A DNA stretch of 64,000 bases from an uncultured Candidatus Melainabacteria bacterium (GCA_934754515.1 CAKVIG010000008.1:50092-114091); one strand, 5' to 3'. Positions 8,405-16,321 are shown, counted from the first letter of the stretch. Translations and numbers: made by a program. The notes: a model not told the origin generated them from the letters alone.

Positions 8405-8918
8405 CGACATTCGCGCCGCGAGCGTGCAGCGTTTAGCTGCGATAGCGAGCGAAAAAGTGCGGGTTTACTCGCTGTCTTGGATTATTCGGGCGAGCATAAC
8501 ATTCCAATAACAACAAATCCTTACGGATTTTTCTTGTTATTTTCATGTTATTTGCTCTTACGGGCTTGCTCGCTAACGCTCGACATTGCCCTACAGAAAA
8601 TCCGCAACATCCATTTAGTCAAACACTCGTAAGAGTGTAGGAAGCGATAGCGTATTTTCTCTTTCTTTTCGTTCTTTTCTTTCTCTTTTCTTCGCAACAA
8701 AAGAGAAAGAAAAGGACATTAAAAAACTTTTTTATTTCAAAGACCTCTTACTTTTTCTTCTTTATTGCGATAAAAGAAGAAAAAGTAAGCAAAAAGAAGA
8801 AACTACGCATTGTTTTCTACAACCTTACGGTTGTGGTCTGAATGAATGTAGCGGGTGAACCCGCACTTTCACGCTCACTATCGCAGCTAAACGCTGCACA
8901 TTCGCGGCACGATTGTCG
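8405..8918. mobile_element. MITE-like element with 69-bp terminal inverted repeats
   Basis: Left arm 8405-8473 and right arm 8850-8918 are near-identical inverted copies, sharing the run TGCAGCGTTTAGCTGCGATA. About 375 bp of non-coding, hairpin-rich DNA lies between. The element is much richer in GC than its surroundings at the ends. No transposase is present, and no clear target-site duplication could be read by eye. Confidence 0.6.
8475..8605 (+). repeat. Dispersed repeat, copy A (115-130 bp)
   Basis: It contains AACAACAAATCC-TTAC-GGATTTTTCTTGTT, itself a long hairpin, and is flanked by TCTTGGATTATTCGGGC and TTTGCTCTTACGGGC. An inverted copy lies at 20134-20246. This copy has about 20 extra bases (a GCTCGCTAACGCTCG insertion) near its right end. 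Confidence 0.75.
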
Positions 8919-8999
8919 GTCAATTCTGTCGGGGTTGCTTGTAAGCAGCGATAGTTAGAAAAATGTAAGGTTTTCTAGCAATCCATTGAAAATGGATTG

Positions 9000-9482
9000 C
9001 TATTTACAATATTCCATAATATAGTCATCCATTACAAATCCGTTTCCGATATCAGAAACGACGCTGTCAATAATTTTGAAACCGTACTTCAAATATGCAT
9101 CAATTGTATTTTTGTTATATTTGTTTACTGTCAGTTGAATTTTATCAAAGCCAAAGTCTTTAATTTTTTCAAATACGACTTTCCCAATTCCTTTATGTCT
9201 AAAATCTTTTTTTATATAAAGTTTTGATAAAAACAAATAATCACTGTGAGGCGAAACCCCAATATATCCTATGCTTTGGTTCTCATAATTGATAAAATAA
9301 TATCTGTAATTTTTATTTTTCATTTGATTAATTATGGCATTTTCTGACTGGAATTTTTCAACCATATAATCTATTTGTTCGGCAGAAAGTATGCAAGGCC
9401 AATATTCATGCCAAATTTCATTAGTTAGTTCAGCTAAAGTTTTTATATCATTTTCTTTGACTTCTATTAAATTCACAAGCAC
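9000..9482 (-). CDS. GNAT-family N-acetyltransferase
   Basis: Predicted acetyl-CoA-dependent acetyltransferase, 160 residues, single GNAT domain. The acetyl-CoA pyrophosphate loop is RHKGIGK (about residues 96-102), preceded by LFLSKLYIKKDF, a typical beta4 strand, and followed by LTVNKYNKNTIDAYLKYGFKI, the usual family ending (N..A...Y...GF). The substrate cannot be told. AAGAGGT lies upstream of the ATG. It is a lone minus-strand gene between the MITE-like region and the divergent gene at 9544. Confidence 0.88.
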   Translation of the reverse strand: MLVNLIEVKENDIKTLAELTNEIWHEYWPCILSAEQIDYMVEKFQSENAIINQMKNKNYRYYFINYENQSIGYIGVSPHSDYLFLSKLYIKKDFRHKGIGKVVFEKIKDFGFDKIQLTVNKYNKNTIDAYLKYGFKIIDSVVSDIGNGFVMDDYIMEYCK

Positions 9483-9498
9483 CTCTTTTTCTTAGTAT

Positions 9499-9527
9499 AG
9501 CAAAAAATATTTTTACGAGTTTTTAAT
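9499..9527 (+). promoter_or_regulatory. Conserved upstream element, copy 1
   Basis: AGCAAAAAATATTTTTACGA followed by GTTTTTAAT, ending 16 nt before the ATG of the 9544 gene. Near-identical copies precede the genes at 23768, 25596 (minus), 37435 and 58798, all of which encode the N-terminal F-[KRG] motif. It matches no standard promoter that I recognise. Confidence 0.6.
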
Positions 9528-9543
9528 TTGTAAAGGAGTAAAT

Positions 9544-9828
9544 ATGTCTGATATTAGTTTTAAATCTACTTTCAAAATCCCTGTGAGCCAGTGGGGCGTA
9601 AATAATACAAAAAAAATTCAACTCAAGTCGATGGTTGCTTCGTATAATGGAATTGTTACGAAAGGAAAAGAACAAACTGCATTTGTTTCAATTGCGGACA
9701 AGAAAGATATCGGTTTTATAAGGAAACTAAAAAAAATCGGCTATTATGAATTTAAACAAATAGAAGGCGAAAATATTAAAAAAGAATCTTTAGTTGATTA
9801 TGTAAAAAATTTCTTTAATAAGGATTAG
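9544..9828 (+). CDS. Small unknown protein with N-terminal SFKS motif
   Basis: 94 residues, function not recognised. It begins MSDISFKSTFKIP, a short version of the F-K-S/G motif shared with other unknown proteins here. The remainder looks like a small alpha/beta fold (VASYNGIVTKG..., FVSIADKKDIGFIRKLKKIGYYEFKQIEG). No signal peptide and no membrane segment. AAAGGAG precedes the ATG by 6 nt. The 3' end overlaps the convergent gene at 9815 by 14 nt. The shared upstream element (9499-9527) sits directly in front of it. Confidence 0.75.
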   Translation: MSDISFKSTFKIPVSQWGVNNTKKIQLKSMVASYNGIVTKGKEQTAFVSIADKKDIGFIRKLKKIGYYEFKQIEGENIKKESLVDYVKNFFNKD

Positions 9829-11104
9829 TAATTCCTTCTTTTGCTACAAACGCGGTAGACCATGCATTTTGCAAATTGTATCCGCCGCAAAAACCGTCAA
9901 TATCTAAAGCTTCACCAATACAGTAAATCTTCGGATATTTTTTTAGCTCCATCGTTTTAGGGTTAATTTCCACTAAATCGATTCCGCCTGCAGTAACCGT
10001 TTCTTCCCCTTTGTTAGTGCTGATAACGGTTAGTTCTAAATAGTGAATTCTATTTAGAATATAATCTCTTGTTTTGCCATCAATTTTATGCGCTTTAATT
10101 TCTGCAATATCACCGATTAAATATTTAATAAGTCCGTGCGGTATAAATTTTGATAAAATATTTTTAACATCTTTGTGTGGATTTGTATTTAAAAGTTCTT
10201 GCAAGTTGATTTCTTGCGGATACAAATCTAAATTTAATTTGTACGGGAAATTATCTCGAGCTTTTATTGATGAAATTTTGTATGCTAACGGACCTGATAT
10301 TCCAAAGTGTGTGAATAATAAATCGTCTGTAATACCGTTGCAGTTCGCATTTTTTACTACAATTCCCGAAACTTCTTTAAATTTTTCTTTTGTGTTTAAA
10401 CCAACTAACGACGGTCTTGGTGGTATTATTTTAATATCAAAATTCTTTAAAAAATCGAATTTTGAATGTCCGCCAATCGCAATTACAATGTGTGAAAAGA
10501 GGTATTTACAAGCGCGTGCTCCCCTCGCCCCTTGAGGGAGAGCGGATTGTCGACAGAGAGCGGAGGTATTTTGCGGAGCAAAAACCGAAGACTCGTTTAC
10601 CGTCGACAACCAAGCAGGGGTTGGGGGTGAGGGGTATTTCCTGCTAATAACTTTAAAGCATTCATCAATTTTTTCTATACCAACAACTTCTTCTCTTTGA
10701 ATTTGAACATCTTTTAAATGTTCCAAAATCTTCTCTCTGACATCTTTTGCGCTGTTAGAAGTCGGGAAAATTCTTTCATCCTCTTGAGTGTAAGTTTCAA
10801 CGCCTAATTCGTCGAACAAAGCTAATGTATCATAAGTTGAAAATTTAGAAAAAACAGAGTATAAAAATTTTTCACCGCGTGGATAATTTTTTGCTAAATC
10901 TTTAAAATCGTATTCTGCATGTGCTAAATTACAACGCCCGCCTCCTGTCGGCAAAAGTGTTCTCAATGGCATTCCTTTATCAAATAAAGTAACGTCAAAG
11001 CCTTCTTTTTGTAATAAATATGCGCAAATACATCCTGACGCACCAGCACCTATTATTGCAATATTTGCGCCCGTTTTTGTATGTGTTTTAGATTCTTGTT
11101 CCAT
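9815..11104 (-). CDS. BaiN/HI0933-like NAD(P)/FAD-dependent oxidoreductase with palindromic-repeat insertion
   Basis: Flavoprotein of the HI0933/BaiN family (429 residues); members are aminoacetone- or bile-acid-type reductases or are uncharacterised, so the substrate is open. The N-terminal dinucleotide fold reads IIGAGASGCICAYLL...VTLFDKG (about residues 16-42), followed by PTGGGRCNLAH, and the C-terminal GGYNLQNAWSTAFVAKEG is diagnostic. About 45 residues (roughly 155-200, SPPTPAWLST to GARGARACKY) are encoded by a palindromic repeat at 10504-10645 that keeps the frame and sits just before the conserved VIAIGGHS strand. Overlaps folK by 17 nt. Confidence 0.88.
   Translation of the reverse strand: MEQESKTHTKTGANIAIIGAGASGCICAYLLQKEGFDVTLFDKGMPLRTLLPTGGGRCNLAHAEYDFKDLAKNYPRGEKFLYSVFSKFSTYDTLALFDELGVETYTQEDERIFPTSNSAKDVREKILEHLKDVQIQREEVVGIEKIDECFKVISRKYPSPPTPAWLSTVNESSVFAPQNTSALCRQSALPQGARGARACKYLFSHIVIAIGGHSKFDFLKNFDIKIIPPRPSLVGLNTKEKFKEVSGIVVKNANCNGITDDLLFTHFGISGPLAYKISSIKARDNFPYKLNLDLYPQEINLQELLNTNPHKDVKNILSKFIPHGLIKYLIGDIAEIKAHKIDGKTRDYILNRIHYLELTVISTNKGEETVTAGGIDLVEINPKTMELKKYPKIYCIGEALDIDGFCGGYNLQNAWSTAFVAKEGITNPY
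10504..10645. repeat. In-frame palindromic repeat inside the BaiN-like gene
   Basis: Outer arms CCCCTCGCCCCTTGAGGG and GGGGTTGGGGGTGAGGGG, inner arms TTGTCGAC and GTCGACAA. It is GC-rich compared with the gene around it and is a long form of the window's dispersed palindrome. It adds about 45 codons without a stop. Confidence 0.75.
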
Positions 11105-11588
11105 ACAAAACGACCATTTCGGGGTTTTCTAATTCTTCATATAGTTCCATAACTGTTTTTTTATAAACAGGATGAACAAAATCTTGCGCAATTTCTAACA
11201 TAGGAACAAGCACAAATGCGCGTTTGCAGAAGTTTCTGTGTGGAATTGTTAAACGCTCTGTATTAATTATTAAATCATCATAGAATAAAATATCTATATC
11301 CAATGTTCTATCTATATAATTTTTAGATGCAATTCTTTTTCTGCCCAGTTGGTTTTCAATTCTTTGACATTCACTTAATAATTCTTCCGGAGTAAAGTTC
11401 GTTGAAATTTGTATAACAGCGTTTACAAACCAGTTTTCAGAGTTCATTAACCAAGGTTCTGATTCATAGAAAGATGAAGTTGCAACCACGTTAATTTTTT
11501 CAGATGCGTTTAGTAAGCTGGTAGCTTGTTGTAAGTAGCCAACTCTATCACCTAAATTAGAACCTAATGATAAATAAACGATTGCCAT
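11088..11588 (-). CDS. folK: 2-amino-4-hydroxy-6-hydroxymethyldihydropteridine pyrophosphokinase
   Basis: HPPK, the folate-pathway kinase that transfers pyrophosphate from ATP to the pterin. The 166 residues contain the start LSLGSNLGDR, the FVNAVIQI strand, LGRKR and the magnesium/ATP loop RTLDIDILFYDD, followed by the substrate-side IPHRNFCKRAFVLVPMLEIA. All are family hallmarks and the length is typical. It overlaps the BaiN-like gene downstream by 17 nt, so the two are likely one transcript. No other folate gene is adjacent. Confidence 0.96.
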   Translation of the reverse strand: MAIVYLSLGSNLGDRVGYLQQATSLLNASEKINVVATSSFYESEPWLMNSENWFVNAVIQISTNFTPEELLSECQRIENQLGRKRIASKNYIDRTLDIDILFYDDLIINTERLTIPHRNFCKRAFVLVPMLEIAQDFVHPVYKKTVMELYEELENPEMVVLYGTRI

Positions 11589-11639
11589 AATTTGATTTTA
11601 GCAAGATAGTTGAATTCTTGTCAATAAAAAAATAAATAA

Positions 11640-11670
11640 ACAAAAAAAGAAGCCCGCAGGCTTCTTCTTT
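11640..11670 (-). terminator. Rho-independent terminator after rpmE
   Basis: AAGAAGCC-CGCA-GGCTTCTT hairpin; on the minus strand it is followed by a run of seven T. It lies about 20 nt downstream of rpmE and just before folK, separating the two units. Confidence 0.8.
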
Positions 11671-11688
11671 TGTAAAATCTTAACAAAA

Positions 11689-11889
11689 CTATTTTGTTCC
11701 GTAACGTTTTTTGAATCTTTCAACACGTCCTTCAGAGTCAAGAATTTTTTGTTGACCTGTGTAGAATGGGTGGCAGTTTGAGCAAATTTCAACTGTTAGA
11801 CCGTCTACAACAGAACCTGTTTCGATTTCGTTACCGCAAACACATTTGATAACAGTTTTTTTATAATCTGGATGGATTCCGTCTTTCAT
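11689..11889 (-). CDS. rpmE: 50S ribosomal protein L31 (zinc-binding type)
   Basis: 66 residues starting MKDGIHPDYKKTVIKCVCGNE. The CVC pair (Cys16, Cys18) and the CSNC pair (about 37-40) are the zinc ligands of the C+ form of L31; HPFYTGQQKILDSEGRVERFKKRYG is the conserved C-terminal half. A terminator follows at 11640-11670. Divergent from rpsJ. Confidence 0.96.
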   Translation of the reverse strand: MKDGIHPDYKKTVIKCVCGNEIETGSVVDGLTVEICSNCHPFYTGQQKILDSEGRVERFKKRYGTK

Positions 11890-12105
11890 TTTAACCTTCT
11901 TTCTTTATTCAAGATTCCAAACTTGAATTCTTTCGACCAAATACATTCTATTCTGCTAAATTTTATTTTGCAAGTATCATCTCTTTAAATATTAATTCTG
12001 TTTATAATTTGTAACATTTTTATTTAAAATCTCCTTTCTCCTTATTACTTAATTTTCTTAAATTGTAAATTTTTGTAAAAACTTAAAACAAATCTCAACC
12101 CTTTG

Positions 12106-12134
12106 TTGACACTGATTTATGTTTGTTTTACGAT
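12106..12134 (+). promoter_or_regulatory. Promoter of the S10 ribosomal protein operon
   Basis: TTGACA (12106-12111), 17-nt spacer, TACGAT (12129-12134). Same boxes and spacing as the promoter of the B12 riboswitch at 5784. Confidence 0.75.
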
Positions 12135-12137
12135 TAA

Positions 12138-12206
12138 TATGCTATAGTCGAAAGAATAGCATAATCTTTATGTAGCCGATATTTTGGCTATGTATGTAAG
12201 ATTATT
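12138..12206 (+). promoter_or_regulatory. Structured rpsJ leader, two hairpins
   Basis: First hairpin: TATGCTAT paired with ATAGCATA around 12138-12163. Second: TAATCTT...TGTAGCC paired with GGCTA...AAGATTA, about 12164-12206. This is the usual place for autogenous control of an S10 operon; sequence alone cannot show which protein would bind. Confidence 0.45.
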
Positions 12207-12237
12207 GTGTAAAAGACATAAAATAAAGGAATGAAAA

Positions 12238-12555
12238 ATGACAACAGCTAAAAGACAAAGAATTAGAGTTTGTTTAAGATCTTACGAACACAAATTAGTT
12301 GATGTATCAGCTGAAAAAATCGTAGAAACAGCAAAAAGAACAGACGCTAAAGTAGCAGGTCCTATTCCTTTACCTACAAAAAGACGTATCTATTGTGTAT
12401 TGCGTTCACCACACGTAGACAAGAAGTCAAGAGAACACTTCGAAATTCGTACACACAAACGCATTATCGATATTTACGAACCTACTCAACAAACAACTGA
12501 AGAATTGAGTAGATTAGACTTACCAGCAGGCGTAGATATTGAAGTTAAATTATAA
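12238..12555 (+). CDS. rpsJ: 30S ribosomal protein S10
   Basis: 105 residues, MTTAKRQRIRVCLRSYEHKLVD start, GPIPLPTKRRIYCVLRSPHVDKKSREHFEIRTHKR core: textbook S10. First gene of the ribosomal protein run, with its own promoter and leader. AAAGGAATG upstream. The 272-nt spacer to rplC is far longer than usual for this operon and contains a palindromic repeat. Confidence 0.98.
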   Translation: MTTAKRQRIRVCLRSYEHKLVDVSAEKIVETAKRTDAKVAGPIPLPTKRRIYCVLRSPHVDKKSREHFEIRTHKRIIDIYEPTQQTTEELSRLDLPAGVDIEVKL

Positions 12556-12564
12556 TTAAAACTT

Positions 12565-12610
12565 CATTCCCTCGCCCCTATGTGGGAGAGGGTTAGGGTG
12601 AGGGGTAATT
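12565..12610. repeat. GC-rich palindromic repeat between rpsJ and rplC
   Basis: CCCTCGCCCC...GGGAGAGGGTTAGGGTGAGGGG, a short copy of the dispersed family, placed inside an essential operon. Confidence 0.75.
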
Positions 12611-12629
12611 CCTGAACCAAAAGCCAAAA

Positions 12630-12660
12630 TTGAAAACTTAATAAGCATTATGCATATAAT
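12630..12660 (+). promoter_or_regulatory. Possible internal promoter before rplC
   Basis: TTGAAA (12630-12635) and TATAAT (12655-12660) with a 19-nt spacer. The -10 is perfect but the spacing is long. It would explain continued expression downstream of the inserted repeat. The rest of the spacer up to 12827 looks structured, but I do not recognise it. Confidence 0.35.
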
Positions 12661-12827
12661 GTGAACTACGACGTCAGGTAAGACGGAAGGTGAAAACCCT
12701 TAAGGGATGACTTTCAAAATGACGATTCCCATTTAGGTAAAGAGTAAGGCAGTAGCGCTCACAAGATGAAAGGCATATTTGTACAAAGCAGAAATGCACG
12801 AGTATATATGTCGGAAAGGAAGACACA

Positions 12828-13466
12828 ATGACACTAGGTGTAATAGGTAAAAAAGTTGGAATGACTCAAATCTTTGATTCAGAAGGTTTGGCAGTTCCTG
12901 TTACAGTAATTAAAGTTGATTCAACAGTAGTTACTCAAGTTAAAACTGTTGAAACAGATGGTTACAATGCTATACAAGTTGGTACAATTGCAGCTAAAGA
13001 AAAACACTTAACTAAAGCTGAAATTGGTCACTTCAAGAAAAATGGTTTAAACAACTACAGACATTTACAAGAATTCAGAGTTGAAAATCCTGCTGATTAC
13101 AAAGTTGGTCAAGAAATCGACTTGGCAGCAGCTCTTGCAGATGTTCAAAAAGTTGACGTAACTGGTACTTCAATCGGTAAAGGTTTCCAAGGTACTGTTA
13201 AAAGATGGAACTTCGGCAGAGGTCCTATGGCTCACGGTTCTAAAAACCACAGAGAACCGGGTTCTATCGGTGCAGGTACAACTCCTAGCCGTGTTATCAA
13301 AGGTAAAAGAATGGCTGGTAACATGGGTAATGAAAGAGTTACAATTACTAAACTTAAACTTGTTAAGGTTGATGCTGAAAACGGTTTAGTATTAGTTAAA
13401 GGTTCAGTTCCTGGTTGTGAAGGCAGATTGGTAACAATCGTTCCTACAAGAACTAAATGGAATTAA
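12828..13466 (+). CDS. rplC: 50S ribosomal protein L3
   Basis: 212 residues. It begins GVIGKKVGMTQIFDSEG and has the central GKGFQGTVKRWNFGRGPMAHGSKNHREPGSIG loop that reaches the peptidyl transferase centre (HG...H.PGSIG region), then KGKRMAGNMG. GGAAAGGAAG precedes the ATG. Second gene of the operon. Confidence 0.98.
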   Translation: MTLGVIGKKVGMTQIFDSEGLAVPVTVIKVDSTVVTQVKTVETDGYNAIQVGTIAAKEKHLTKAEIGHFKKNGLNNYRHLQEFRVENPADYKVGQEIDLAAALADVQKVDVTGTSIGKGFQGTVKRWNFGRGPMAHGSKNHREPGSIGAGTTPSRVIKGKRMAGNMGNERVTITKLKLVKVDAENGLVLVKGSVPGCEGRLVTIVPTRTKWN

Positions 13467-13476
13467 CGAACTTTAG

Positions 13477-13560
13477 TTCCCTCTCCAAGGGGGAGGGTAG
13501 AATTTCAAGTTGAGTTAAACGAAACTTAGAAATTCGGGTGGGGGTTCACCCCGAAGGGTA
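13477..13560. repeat. Palindromic repeat between rplC and rplD
   Basis: Full-length form: CCCTCTCC...GGGAGGG, then TAGAATTTCAAGTTGAG, then GAAACTTAGAAATTCGGGTG, then GGGGTTCACCCC. The GAATTTC/GAAATTC parts pair internally. Nearly identical to 14583-14667. Confidence 0.8.
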
Positions 13561-13647
13561 ACTCTCTAATACAGAAGATATACAACCCGCTTCTGCCATA
13601 TAAAGCCAAACGGCAAGGGGTAGACGGAAAGCAAAAGGAAAAATAAA

Positions 13648-14274
13648 ATGTCAAAACAATTATTGAATACAAATGGCGAAAAGTTAGGTGAAATCGCTTT
13701 AAACGAAGCAGTTTTCGGCGTTGAACCAAACTTGCACGTAATGCATTTGGCACTTAGAAGACAATTAAACAATGCAAGACAAGGTTCTGCATCAGCTAAG
13801 ACTAGAGCAGAAGTTTCTGGTGGTGGTAAAAAACCTTGGAAACAAAAAGGTACTGGTCGTGCTAGAGCAGGTTCATTGAGATCACCTTTATTCGCAGGTG
13901 GTGGTGTAATCTTTGGACCAAAACCAAGAAGCTATGAAATCAACATGCCACAAAAGGCTAGAAAATTGGCTCTTAAATCTGCACTTTCTGCTAGAGAAGA
14001 ACAATTAGTAGTAGTAAAAGATTTCTCAGCTATTTCTGAACCAAAAACTAAGTTGATGGCTGGTATCATCAAATCATTGAACTTAACTGGTAAGATTTTG
14101 GTTATCGCTGATACAAATGCAGAAGAAAATAAATTCTTAGGTTTGGCAGCAGGTAATATTCCATCAGTTAAATTATTATTACCATCAAACTTAAACGTAA
14201 AAGACCTATTAGAAGCTGATTTCGTTGTAATGACTGAAAAAGCTGTAAATGAAGTTACAGAAAGGTTGCAATAA
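13648..14274 (+). CDS. rplD: 50S ribosomal protein L4
   Basis: 208 residues. The conserved loop GGGKKPWKQKGTGRARAGSLRSPLFAGGGVIFGPKPR (about 53-89), which lines the exit tunnel, is clear. AAAGGAAAAATAAA precedes the ATG. The stop TAATG overlaps the rplW start. L4 is the usual autoregulator of S10 operons, but no site is proven here. Confidence 0.98.
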   Translation: MSKQLLNTNGEKLGEIALNEAVFGVEPNLHVMHLALRRQLNNARQGSASAKTRAEVSGGGKKPWKQKGTGRARAGSLRSPLFAGGGVIFGPKPRSYEINMPQKARKLALKSALSAREEQLVVVKDFSAISEPKTKLMAGIIKSLNLTGKILVIADTNAEENKFLGLAAGNIPSVKLLLPSNLNVKDLLEADFVVMTEKAVNEVTERLQ

Positions 14275-14573
14275 TGACTAAAAATATCGAAAAATTATAT
14301 GATGTAATCAAAAGACCGATTATAACTGAAAAATCAATGATGGCAACAGCTCAAGGTCAATACACTTTTGAAGTTAATATGAATGCAACAAAAGTTGAAA
14401 TCGCACAAGCTGTAGAATTAGCTTTCCCAGGCAGAAAAGTTAAGAAAGTTAGAACAGTTTATATGCCATCACATGAAAAAAGAATGGGTTTAAAATTTGG
14501 TAGAACAGATTCTTCTAAAAAAGCAATCGTTACTATCGAAGGTGATCCAATCGAAGAATTGACAGCTATTTAG
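14274..14573 (+). CDS. rplW: 50S ribosomal protein L23
   Basis: 99 residues; DVIKRPIITEKSM start and YTFEVNMNATKVEIAQAVE core. It starts on the last base of the rplD stop. L23 sits at the tunnel exit and forms the docking site of trigger factor and SRP, both of which are encoded in this window (tig, ffh). Confidence 0.97.
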   Translation: MTKNIEKLYDVIKRPIITEKSMMATAQGQYTFEVNMNATKVEIAQAVELAFPGRKVKKVRTVYMPSHEKRMGLKFGRTDSSKKAIVTIEGDPIEELTAI

Positions 14574-14582
14574 TAGCTGTAA

Positions 14583-14667
14583 GTTCCCTCTCTAAGGGGG
14601 AGGGTTGAATTTCGAGTTGAGATTAACGAAACTTAGAAATTCGGGTGGGGGTTCACCCCGAAGGGTA
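14583..14667. repeat. Palindromic repeat between rplW and rplB
   Basis: Full-length copy, almost identical to 13477-13560, ending in GGGGTTCACCCCGAAGGGTAACT in both. Two such near-identical insertions about 1.1 kb apart flank rplD-rplW. Confidence 0.8.
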
Positions 14668-14717
14668 ACTCTCAAATTATTACAGTAGCCAAAAAGATAA
14701 TTATAGGAGAAAATAAA

Positions 14718-15545
14718 ATGGCAATTCGTAAAATTAATCCGACATCTCCGGGACAAAGAGGTATGACAAAGAGTGATTATCAAGAAATCACTACATCAAC
14801 TCCTGAAAAATCTTTATTGAAGAAAATTGCGAAAACTGCCGGTAGAAACAATACCGGTAGAATAACTTGTCGTCATAAAGGTGGCGGTGTAAAACAAGCT
14901 TACCGTATCATCGACTTCAAAAGAGAAAAATTCGGTGTTCCTGCAACAGTAAAAACTGTTGAATACGATCCAAACAGAAACGTAAGAATTTCATTAGTAT
15001 TCTATGCTGATGGTGAAAAGAGATATATCTTGACTCCAGAAGGTTTGAATGTTGGTGATGTAATCGTTAGCGGACCTGAAGCTGCAATTCAAACTGGTAA
15101 CGCTTTACCATTAGAATTAATTCCACTTGGTACTATTGTTCACAATATCGAACTTACTCCAGGTAGAGGCGGTAAAATGGTTCGTTCAGCAGGTAACTTT
15201 GCACAAGTTATGGCTAAAGAAGGCAACTACGTAACAATCAAATTACCTTCAGGCGAAATGAGAATGGTAAGAAAAGAATGCATGGCAACAATCGGTACAT
15301 TGGGCAATGCTGAATTCAAAAACTTATCAATCGGTAAAGCCGGAAGAAAAAGATATATGGGTATCAGACCTACTGTTCGTGGTGTAACAATGAACCCTTG
15401 TGATCACCCTCACGGTGGTGGTGAAGGTAAGACCGGTCCTGGCGGACACCCTAAAACACCTTGGGGTAAACCTGCTCTTGGCTATAAGACAAGAAAGAAA
15501 GGTAAAGCGTCTGATAAGTTAATCGTTAGAAGACGTAAAAAATAA
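14718..15545 (+). CDS. rplB: 50S ribosomal protein L2
   Basis: 275 residues. The C-terminal GVTMNPCDHPHGGGEGKTGPGG motif with the conserved histidine near the peptidyl transferase centre, and RITCRHKGGGVKQAYRIIDFKR near residue 50, identify L2. TAGGAGAAAA precedes the ATG. Confidence 0.98.
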   Translation: MAIRKINPTSPGQRGMTKSDYQEITTSTPEKSLLKKIAKTAGRNNTGRITCRHKGGGVKQAYRIIDFKREKFGVPATVKTVEYDPNRNVRISLVFYADGEKRYILTPEGLNVGDVIVSGPEAAIQTGNALPLELIPLGTIVHNIELTPGRGGKMVRSAGNFAQVMAKEGNYVTIKLPSGEMRMVRKECMATIGTLGNAEFKNLSIGKAGRKRYMGIRPTVRGVTMNPCDHPHGGGEGKTGPGGHPKTPWGKPALGYKTRKKGKASDKLIVRRRKK

Positions 15546-15555
15546 TTAAACTTTG

Positions 15556-15590
15556 CTTAGGGTAAAGTTATGTAACATAATCTTTACCCG
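15556..15590 (+). other. Intra-operon hairpin between rplB and rpsS
   Basis: GGGTAAAG-TTATGT paired with AACATAA-TCTTTACCC. No T-run follows, so it is more likely an mRNA processing or stability element than a terminator. Confidence 0.45.
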
Positions 15591-15643
15591 TTAGCAAAAA
15601 TAATTTTTACAAACATTAATACAAATATACAAAGGAGAAATTA

Positions 15644-15922
15644 ATGGCACGTTCATTAAAAAAGGGCCCATATGTAGAAGAAGCTCTTCAGAAGAAAATT
15701 AACAAAATGAATGAAAATTCAGAAAAGAAAGTTGTTAAGACTTGGTCAAGAGCATCCATGATTATTCCTGATATGTTGGGACACACAATTGCCGTTCACA
15801 ACGGTAAAACACATGTTCCGGTATATGTTACAGAACAAATGATTGGACATAAACTGGGCGAATTCGCACCGACAAGACTATACAGAGGTCACGCTGCAGA
15901 TAAGACAGCTAAACGTAAATAG
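15644..15922 (+). CDS. rpsS: 30S ribosomal protein S19
   Basis: 92 residues, MARSLKKGPYVEEAL start, TWSRASMIIPDMLGHTIAVHNGKTHVPVYVTEQMIGHKLGEFAPTR core. AAAGGAG precedes the ATG. Confidence 0.98.
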   Translation: MARSLKKGPYVEEALQKKINKMNENSEKKVVKTWSRASMIIPDMLGHTIAVHNGKTHVPVYVTEQMIGHKLGEFAPTRLYRGHAADKTAKRK

Positions 15923-15969
15923 TCGGTTTTTGATTAAGAATTAATTAAAAAGAAATAAGGAAAATAAAA

Positions 15970-16308
15970 ATGGAAGCTAAAGCAAGACAAACAAACATAA
16001 AAATGACAGCTAGAAAACTTCGTAGAGTAATCAACGAAGTTAGAGGTAAGTCTGTTAATGAAGCTCTTGATATGTTACGTTTTATGCCATACTTTGCAGC
16101 TAAAGTTGTAGAAAAGAACTTAAAAGCAGCAGCTGCAAATGCTTTTGAACAAGCAGGTGTAAAATCCGATTCTTTAAAAGTTTCTGAAATTTTTGCAGAT
16201 GAAAGCGTAACATACAAAAGAGGTAAACCAAGAGCGCAAGGTCGTATATACAAGAGACTCAAACGTACATCTCACCTCACAATTAAAGTAAGTGATACAG
16301 CAAAATAG
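15970..16308 (+). CDS. rplV: 50S ribosomal protein L22
   Basis: 112 residues; EAKARQTNIKMTARKLRRVINEVRGKSVNEAL start and RGKPRAQGRIYKRLKRTSHLTIKV C-terminal beta hairpin that reaches into the exit tunnel. AAGGAAAATAAAA precedes the ATG. Spacer to rpsC is 13 nt. Confidence 0.97.
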   Translation: MEAKARQTNIKMTARKLRRVINEVRGKSVNEALDMLRFMPYFAAKVVEKNLKAAAANAFEQAGVKSDSLKVSEIFADESVTYKRGKPRAQGRIYKRLKRTSHLTIKVSDTAK

Positions 16309-16321
16309 AGGAAATAAGGAA

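Larger units (their letters stand above)
8194..8999. other. Non-coding repeat-rich region (806 bp)
   Basis: No convincing gene on either strand. It holds a hairpin at 8214-8231, a MITE-like element (8405-8918) with 69-bp terminal inverted repeats, and inside that a dispersed 115-130 bp repeat and two A/T-purine-rich hairpins (about 8664-8720 and 8750-8792). It separates plus-strand unknown genes from minus-strand genes. Confidence 0.8.
11890..12237. other. Divergent intergenic region between rpmE and rpsJ
   Basis: 348 bp of AT-rich DNA with no gene. It contains the rpsJ promoter (12106-12134) and a structured rpsJ leader (12138-12206). The rpmE side has GAAGG ahead of its ATG. Confidence 0.75.

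Noticed and set aside
8633..8820. Purine/pyrimidine-rich hairpins as a gene or CRISPR
   Set aside because: They are two imperfect hairpins with no codon structure and no repeat-spacer pattern.
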